Assembly (NCBI RefSeq): GCF_030269445.1
Contig: NZ_BSTJ01000012.1
Span: 124,001-188,000 of the forward strand
Direction: 5' to 3'
Source of the DNA: Actinoallomurus iriomotensis
Lineage (GTDB): Bacteria > Actinomycetota > Actinomycetes > Streptosporangiales > Streptosporangiaceae
Length of the DNA stretch: 64,000 bases
Shown: positions 59,372 to 64,000 of the stretch, piece by piece
Position numbering within the stretch: the first letter of the stretch is position 1
Layout of the letters: each line of letters starts with the position of its first letter
Program-made: the position numbers and the translations under genes
The notes under the pieces: generated by a model
What the model was told of the DNA's origin: nothing
The model's database searches: none
Seen by the model: only the letters and a program-made list of their open reading frames with translations

Positions 59372-62092
59372 TCAGTTGGGCAGCGTCCACTGCTGGGCGG
59401 CGGTCCCGTTGCAGGTGTAGATCTGCAGCTGGGTGCCGTCCGTGGTGCTGCTGTTCGGATCGTCCAGGCACTTGCCGGACTCGGGGTTGGTCAGCGACCT
59501 GGCCGTCGCGTTGTAGGTCCACTGCTGCGCGCCGGTGTTGTTGCACTGGTACAGCTGGACCTTCGTGCCGTCCGCCGTGCCGCTGGTGGTCACGTCGAGA
59601 CACTTGCCGAACGCGGTCAGCGTCCCGTCACCGGGCACCGTCCACTGCTGGGCGTTGGTCCCGTTGCACGTGTAGATCTGCACCGGCGTGCTGTTGGCGG
59701 CCGAGCTGTTCTTCACGTCGACGCACTTGCCGGCGATCCCGGAGGTGATCGGCCCGGTGTGCGTGGTGGACCCGCCCGACCCGGCGTACGACGGCGGCGC
59801 CGACGAGGCGGCGGTCGCCCACGAGGTGTTCGCGGCGGTGCCGAGCGTGAAGCTCAGCGTGCCGCCGCTGGTCACCGCCGACGGAGGCAGGTAGGCGTTG
59901 TTCCAGTTCCCGCCGTTCCACGTGGCGCTCTGCACGTACGGGGCGTCGGTCGCGGCCTGCGGGGCGTTGATGGTCAGCTTGTTCCCGGTGCTGAGCGTGA
60001 TCACGACCTGGGTGAACAGCGGGCTGCCCAGCGCCAGGTCGGCCGTGCCGGGCGTCTCGGGGAAGATCCCCATCGCCGACCAGACGTACCAGGCGCTCAT
60101 CGTGCCCAGGTCGTCGTTGCCGACGCCCCAGCCGGTCGGGGAGTCCGGCCACAGCTGGTTCTGCACGTTGCGGATGACCGACTGGGTCTTCCACGGCTGG
60201 CCGACGTAGTCGTACTCCCACGGCAGCTCGACGCTCGGCTCGTTGCCGAGGTCGGCGTGGTCGCCGCCGCTGCCGTTGTACGCGCCGAGGACGTGGTCGA
60301 GGTAGGAGACCATGCCGGCGTTGCCGCCCTTGGCGTCGGCCAGGCCGCGCACGTTGAACGGCACCATGCCGGTGTACTGCCACGACGTGCCCTCGACCAT
60401 GTTGTCGCCGCTCGTCGGGGAGAAACCGCCGGTCCACGCGCCACTGGCGATCTTCGGCTGCATGAAGCCGCTGGAGGCGTTGAGCAGGTTCTTCCAGTCC
60501 TGCGCCCGGTTGACGAACTTCTGCTGGTTCGCGGTGTCGCCGAGCGCGCCCGCGAAGGCGCCCAGGGCGAAGTCGGCCGTGTTGTACTCCAGGGTCGTCG
60601 AGACCGACCCGTAGAAGTTGCAGCAGTCGTAGGAGCCGTCGCTCGGCAGGTAGCCGAGGCTGTCGAGGTAGTTCAGGCCGGGCCGGTCGTTGTTCGCGAC
60701 CGTCGCCTCGTGGATCATCGCGCTCTTGGCCGCCGCGGTGTCGAAGCTCCGGCCGCCGAAGGCGTAGATGTCGGCGATGATCGCGTCGGCCGGGTCGCCG
60801 ACCATGACGTAGGACTCGCCGTTGGCCTGCGCCCACTTGGGCAGCCGTGTGCTCTGGGCGTAGTCGTTGACCGCCGACTGGGCCACGTCACCGGCCTGCG
60901 ACGGCGCGATCATGCCGATGAGCTGTGCCTGACTGCGGTAGATGTCCCAGCCCGAGTAGTTCGCGTACTGGGCGTGGCCCGAGGCGACCGTGTGCACGGC
61001 GTTGTCGAAGCCCATGTACTGCCCGTTGGTGTCGCTGAACACGTTCGGGTGCAGCAGCGCGTGGTACAGCGAGGTGTAGAAGACGTGCTGCTGCGCGGTG
61101 GTGCCGCCGGAGGTCTGGATCTTCCCGAGCGCGTCGTTCCAGGCGCCCCGGGCGGCGGTGCGCTTGCCGTCGAAGTCGAAGTTCGGCACCTCGGCGTCCC
61201 GGTTGGCCTTGGCGTTCGCGTCCGAGGTGAAGGAGACGCCGATCCGGGCGTTCACCACGTGGTTCGTCGTGGTGTTGAAGGTCAGGTACGCCCCGTTCGG
61301 GTCGGCGAGCGGCGCGGGCTGCGCCTGTTCGGCGCCGTGCAGGGTGGGCCTGCCGGGCTGCTCGGCGGCGTTCTTGGCGGCCCGCCTGGGCGTGGTGGTC
61401 GTGGTCGACTTCGCCGAGGTCGTACGGGCGCCGGCCTTGACCGTGGAGGCCAGCCACGTACCGGTGCTGAACGGCTGGTCGAACACGACCGAGAAGTGCA
61501 GCGTGTAGGTGTTGCCGGCGCCGCAGAAGTGGCCGCTCGTCACCGAGCCGGCGACCTCCGTGTCGCTGACCGCGGTCCAGGAGTTCGCGTAGTCGCCGTT
61601 CTGGCTGCCGGTGAGCTTGAACAGCAGGTTCGCCTGGGTGGTGGCGGGGAAGGTGAACCGCCCGATCCCGCCGCGGGTGGTGGTGGTCAGCTCGGTCTTG
61701 ACCCCGTTGCCGAGGGTCACGCCGTAGTAGCCGGGCGAGGCGGACTCGTTCGCGTGCGAGTAGGACGAACTGGTCGAGCCCGGGTTACTGATCGCGCCGG
61801 TGGTCGGCATGATCGGGACGTCGCCGTACGCCCCGCAGCCCGGACCGGACATGTGGGTGAGGCTGAACCCGGTGATCGTGGAGCTGCTGTACGTGTAGCC
61901 GCCGCCCTGCGCGCGGGAGGAGGTGTCGGGGCTCCACTGGAGCATGCCGAACGGCACGTCGGCGCCGGGGAAGTCGTTCGCCGCGTTGGCCGTGCCGATG
62001 AGGGGGTTGACGAGGGAGGCGGGGTCGGAGACGGCGGCGGAAGCCGCCTGGGCGGGGAGGATTAACGCGGCGAGCAGCGTGCCGGCGGACAC
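59372..62092 (-). CDS. secreted GH92 alpha-mannosidase with C-terminal ricin B lectin
   Basis: This ~906-residue protein has a GH92 catalytic region ([34 protein letters not shown], then the (alpha/alpha)6 domain with [10 protein letters not shown]). It ends with a ricin-type beta-trefoil made of three QxW units ([24 protein letters not shown]). GH92 enzymes are Ca-dependent exo-mannosidases. The start is uncertain: GTG 62092 gives a signal peptide without basic residues, while in-frame codons upstream (RERALTHGPPRLLGPL) would supply them but offer only CTG/GTC. It is a single gene. Confidence 0.88.
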   Translation of the reverse strand: MSAGTLLAALILPAQAASAAVSDPASLVNPLIGTANAANDFPGADVPFGMLQWSPDTSSRAQGGGYTYSSSTITGFSLTHMSGPGCGAYGDVPIMPTTGAISNPGSTSSSYSHANESASPGYYGVTLGNGVKTELTTTTRGGIGRFTFPATTQANLLFKLTGSQNGDYANSWTAVSDTEVAGSVTSGHFCGAGNTYTLHFSVVFDQPFSTGTWLASTVKAGARTTSAKSTTTTTPRRAAKNAAEQPGRPTLHGAEQAQPAPLADPNGAYLTFNTTTNHVVNARIGVSFTSDANAKANRDAEVPNFDFDGKRTAARGAWNDALGKIQTSGGTTAQQHVFYTSLYHALLHPNVFSDTNGQYMGFDNAVHTVASGHAQYANYSGWDIYRSQAQLIGMIAPSQAGDVAQSAVNDYAQSTRLPKWAQANGESYVMVGDPADAIIADIYAFGGRSFDTAAAKSAMIHEATVANNDRPGLNYLDSLGYLPSDGSYDCCNFYGSVSTTLEYNTADFALGAFAGALGDTANQQKFVNRAQDWKNLLNASSGFMQPKIASGAWTGGFSPTSGDNMVEGTSWQYTGMVPFNVRGLADAKGGNAGMVSYLDHVLGAYNGSGGDHADLGNEPSVELPWEYDYVGQPWKTQSVIRNVQNQLWPDSPTGWGVGNDDLGTMSAWYVWSAMGIFPETPGTADLALGSPLFTQVVITLSTGNKLTINAPQAATDAPYVQSATWNGGNWNNAYLPPSAVTSGGTLSFTLGTAANTSWATAASSAPPSYAGSGGSTTHTGPITSGIAGKCVDVKNSSAANSTPVQIYTCNGTNAQQWTVPGDGTLTAFGKCLDVTTSGTADGTKVQLYQCNNTGAQQWTYNATARSLTNPESGKCLDDPNSSTTDGTQLQIYTCNGTAAQQWTLPN

Positions 62093-62293
62093 GAGCGGGC
62101 CGAGGAGACGGGGAGGGCCATGCGTGAGCGCCCTTTCGCGGAGGGGGACCAGGGCTCATGACAACGTTGTCAGACCACTCGTACGCCGCTGTGGAAGGCC
62201 AGTCAAGACATCTGTCACCACTCGGCCATTGGACCGTTTCGTACCGTTTCGGGGGCGCGTAGGCTGGCGGGAGGCGACGGGACGGAGCGAAGC

Positions 62294-63142
62294 ATGGGCA
62301 TGATGATGGCCGTCAGCTTCACGCGCTACGGGCGTCTGTACTACCTCGACCCTGGCCCGTACAGTCCGAAGGTCGGCGACAAGGTGCTCGTGCCGACCGA
62401 CTCCGGCCCCGAGGTGGCCGAGTGCATCTGGGCCCCGCAGTACGTCTCCGAGGACGTCGAGGGCCTGCCGGTCTGCGAGGGCATCGCCGACGACGAGCAC
62501 CTGGCCCGCGACGAGGCGAACCGCCGCCGGCGCGCCGAGTCGCGCTCGATCGCCAAGAAGCTGATCCGCAAGCACGAGCTGCCGATGAAGGTCATCGGCG
62601 TCGACTACCTCGACCAGGACAACGTCTACCGGGTCTACTTCTCCGCGCCGCACCGCGTCGACTTCCGCGCCCTCGTACGCGACCTGGCGCGGTCGATGAA
62701 GGCCCGGGTCGAGCTCCGCCAGGTCGGCCCGCGCGACGAGGCACGGCTGCAGGGCGGCATCGGCCCGTGTGGGCGCGACCTGTGCTGCGCGACGTTCCTC
62801 AAGGACTTCGAGCCGGTGTCGGTCCGCATGGCCAAGGAACAGGACCTGCCGGTGAACCCGCTGCGCATCGCGGGCGCCTGCGGACGCCTCATGTGCTGCC
62901 TGAAGTACGAGCACCCGCTGTACGTCGAGGCCCACGAGCGCATGCCCAGGCTCGGCGAGCGCGTGGGCACCCCCGCCGGCAACGGTCAGGTCGTCGGCCG
63001 CAACGTCCCCTCCGACACCGTCAACGTACGCCTCGACGGCGGCCGCAAGTGCGCCTGCCCGGTGGCGTCGGTCTGTTCGCCTCGCCGCCAGCACGACGAT
63101 CACTACGGCGACAATCAGGATGACTCGCCGAACGCTGGGTAA
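62294..63142 (+). CDS. ricT: PSP1-domain protein, RicT/YaaT-like
   Basis: This 282-residue protein has the PSP1 core with cysteine-rich motifs GPCGRDLCCATFL and GACGRLMCCLKYEH, which in Bacillus YaaT (RicT) help bind Fe-S clusters with RicA and RicF. A short acidic tail follows (DDHYGDNQDD). Such genes are commonly close to holB in actinobacteria; here about 14 kb of accessory genes intervene. GGAG precedes ATG 62294. Later in-frame ATGs at 62300, 62303 and 62306 are possible. Confidence 0.9.
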   Translation: MGMMMAVSFTRYGRLYYLDPGPYSPKVGDKVLVPTDSGPEVAECIWAPQYVSEDVEGLPVCEGIADDEHLARDEANRRRRAESRSIAKKLIRKHELPMKVIGVDYLDQDNVYRVYFSAPHRVDFRALVRDLARSMKARVELRQVGPRDEARLQGGIGPCGRDLCCATFLKDFEPVSVRMAKEQDLPVNPLRIAGACGRLMCCLKYEHPLYVEAHERMPRLGERVGTPAGNGQVVGRNVPSDTVNVRLDGGRKCACPVASVCSPRRQHDDHYGDNQDDSPNAG

Positions 63143-63210
63143 CGATGTTGTGGCAGTCCGCAAGCGTAGGCTGCCAGGGAGAACACTTCGGCGACAAGAA
63201 CGGTGACGGC

Positions 63211-64000
63211 GTGAATAAGTTCCGTACGGTGACCGGCCTGGCCGTGGCGGCCTTCGTCGCGGCGGCCTGCACCGGCTTTCCGAATTCCAAAGCGGCACCC
63301 TCGCCGTCGCCGAAGGGCATCGCACGCTACTACGCCCAGCACGTCTCCTGGCACGACTGCGGCGGCGGCTTCCAGTGCGGAACGCTCCACATGCCGCTCG
63401 ACTACGCCCACCCGGACGCCCAGCGCATCACGATGTCGGTCATCCGCCTGCCCGCCGAGGGCCAGCGCAAGGGCTCACTCCTGATCAACCCGGGCGGCCC
63501 CGGCGGCTCCGGCGTCGAGTTCGTCCGCGAGGGCGCCCGCCAGTTCGGCGCCGACCTGCGCAAGAACTTCGACCTCGTCGGCTTCGACCCGCGCGGCGTC
63601 AACCAGACCAAGCCGGCGGTCCGCTGCCTCACGAGCAAAGAACTCGACCGCTTCTTCGCCACCGACACCTCCCCGGACACCCCCGCCGAGGTCAACGACC
63701 TGGTCAAGGTCAGCAAGGGCTGGGCCGACGACTGCAAGACCCGCATCCCGTCCCTGCTCCCGTACGTCGGCACGATCAACGCCGCCAAGGACATGGACGT
63801 CCTCCGCGCCGCCCTCGGCGACCAGGGGATGACCTACTACGGCGCCTCGTACGGCACGTACCTCGGCGCGTACTACGCCGACCTGTTCCCCAAGCACGTA
63901 CGCGCGATGGTCCTCGACGGCGCGATCGACCCGAAGCTGTCCGGCGACGCGGTCAACATCGAACAGGCCAAAGGCTTCGACACGGCCGTCCACGCGTTCG
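63211..64000 (+). CDS. tripeptidyl-aminopeptidase-like alpha/beta hydrolase, lipoprotein, 3' end cut by window
   Basis: The first 263 residues are visible. A signal peptide ends in a lipobox (FVAAAC), predicting a lipid-anchored secreted enzyme. The alpha/beta-hydrolase core shows the oxyanion region NPGGPGGSG and GFDPRGV, and the nucleophile elbow YYGASYGTYLGAYY (GxSYG). These features match the Streptomyces Tap/SCO-type tripeptidyl aminopeptidase family, which removes N-terminal peptides outside the cell. GTG 63211 follows the ricT gene by 68 bases. The Asp and His of the triad lie partly beyond the edge. Confidence 0.9.
   Translation, partial: MNKFRTVTGLAVAAFVAAACTGFPNSKAAPSPSPKGIARYYAQHVSWHDCGGGFQCGTLHMPLDYAHPDAQRITMSVIRLPAEGQRKGSLLINPGGPGGSGVEFVREGARQFGADLRKNFDLVGFDPRGVNQTKPAVRCLTSKELDRFFATDTSPDTPAEVNDLVKVSKGWADDCKTRIPSLLPYVGTINAAKDMDVLRAALGDQGMTYYGASYGTYLGAYYADLFPKHVRAMVLDGAIDPKLSGDAVNIEQAKGFDTAVHAF

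Noticed and set aside
59297-62065. Plus-strand open frame of 922 codons opposite the GH92 gene
   Set aside because: The minus-strand frame contains clear GH92 and ricin motifs. The plus frame is Val/Gly/Arg-biased without any recognisable motif.

Overview
The window is high-GC DNA (about 70%) from a filamentous actinomycete. Supporting signs are GTG/TTG starts, ATGA/GTGA start-stop overlaps, many leaderless-looking promoters with TAnnnT -10 boxes, chaplin-like repeats, SapA-like secreted proteins, an AfsR-type SARP/NB-ARC/TPR regulator and the XRE-DUF5753/DUF397 pair. The fused MFS-thymidylate kinase next to topA and holB fits Streptosporangiales/Thermomonosporaceae or relatives. The family assignment is inference; the phylum is secure.

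Layout. 0-6.5 kb: a partial membrane protein, a NarL-type two-component pair, an ECF sigma factor coupled to a one-TM partner protein, and a large secreted PGRP-type amidase. 6.6-15.1 kb: a metal-homeostasis island. It has a CtpJ-like P1B-4 ATPase divergent from an NmtR-like Ni/Co repressor with a clear operator, a CzcD-like CDF exporter coupled to an SmtB/ArsR sensor, a second CDF-like protein, a DUF1232 protein, a BlaI/M56 pair with a BlaI-like operator, a His-rich DivIVA-domain protein and a ZIP-like transporter. It ends in a recombination scar joining a truncated cation transporter to a truncated ABC ATPase. 15.5-20.6 kb: PP2C phosphatase, trypsin-like protease, two SapA-like secreted proteins, and a TetR-controlled membrane protein/MBL-hydrolase operon. 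20.7-30.5 kb: an inducible aromatic-type oxidation cluster (TetR, two alpha/beta hydrolases, VOC protein, flavodoxin-like protein, FAD monooxygenase, aryl-AMP/CoA ligase, P450, PDR-type reductase). A matched operator pair lies in its divergent promoter region.

30.5-34.8 kb (minus strand): a probable undescribed P450-modified RiPP cluster. A 42-codon precursor-like gene with a TTG start and strong Shine-Dalgarno encodes a peptide ending AWYLDQR. It is followed by a 15-bp perfect hairpin, an M29-aminopeptidase-like gene, a P450 and an MFS exporter. I regard this as the most interesting locus.

35-44.9 kb: a LysR remnant, a membrane-anchored B-lectin, a secreted esterase, tRNA-Leu(GAG), an M20 peptidase, a proline-rich secreted protein, a six-repeat chaplin-like wall protein, DUF5703 and topA. 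45-48.2 kb: MFS-tmk and holB. 48.3-62.1 kb: accessory genes (subtilase, cyclase-like protein, XRE/DUF397, the SARP-TPR regulator with a downstream 28-aa peptide, LMW-PTP, fructosamine kinase, PEBP/MarR, SDR/DoxX, GH92-ricin mannosidase). They appear to separate holB from ricT/PSP1 and a tripeptidyl-aminopeptidase-like lipoprotein, at 62.3-64 kb, which are commonly close to holB in related actinomycetes.
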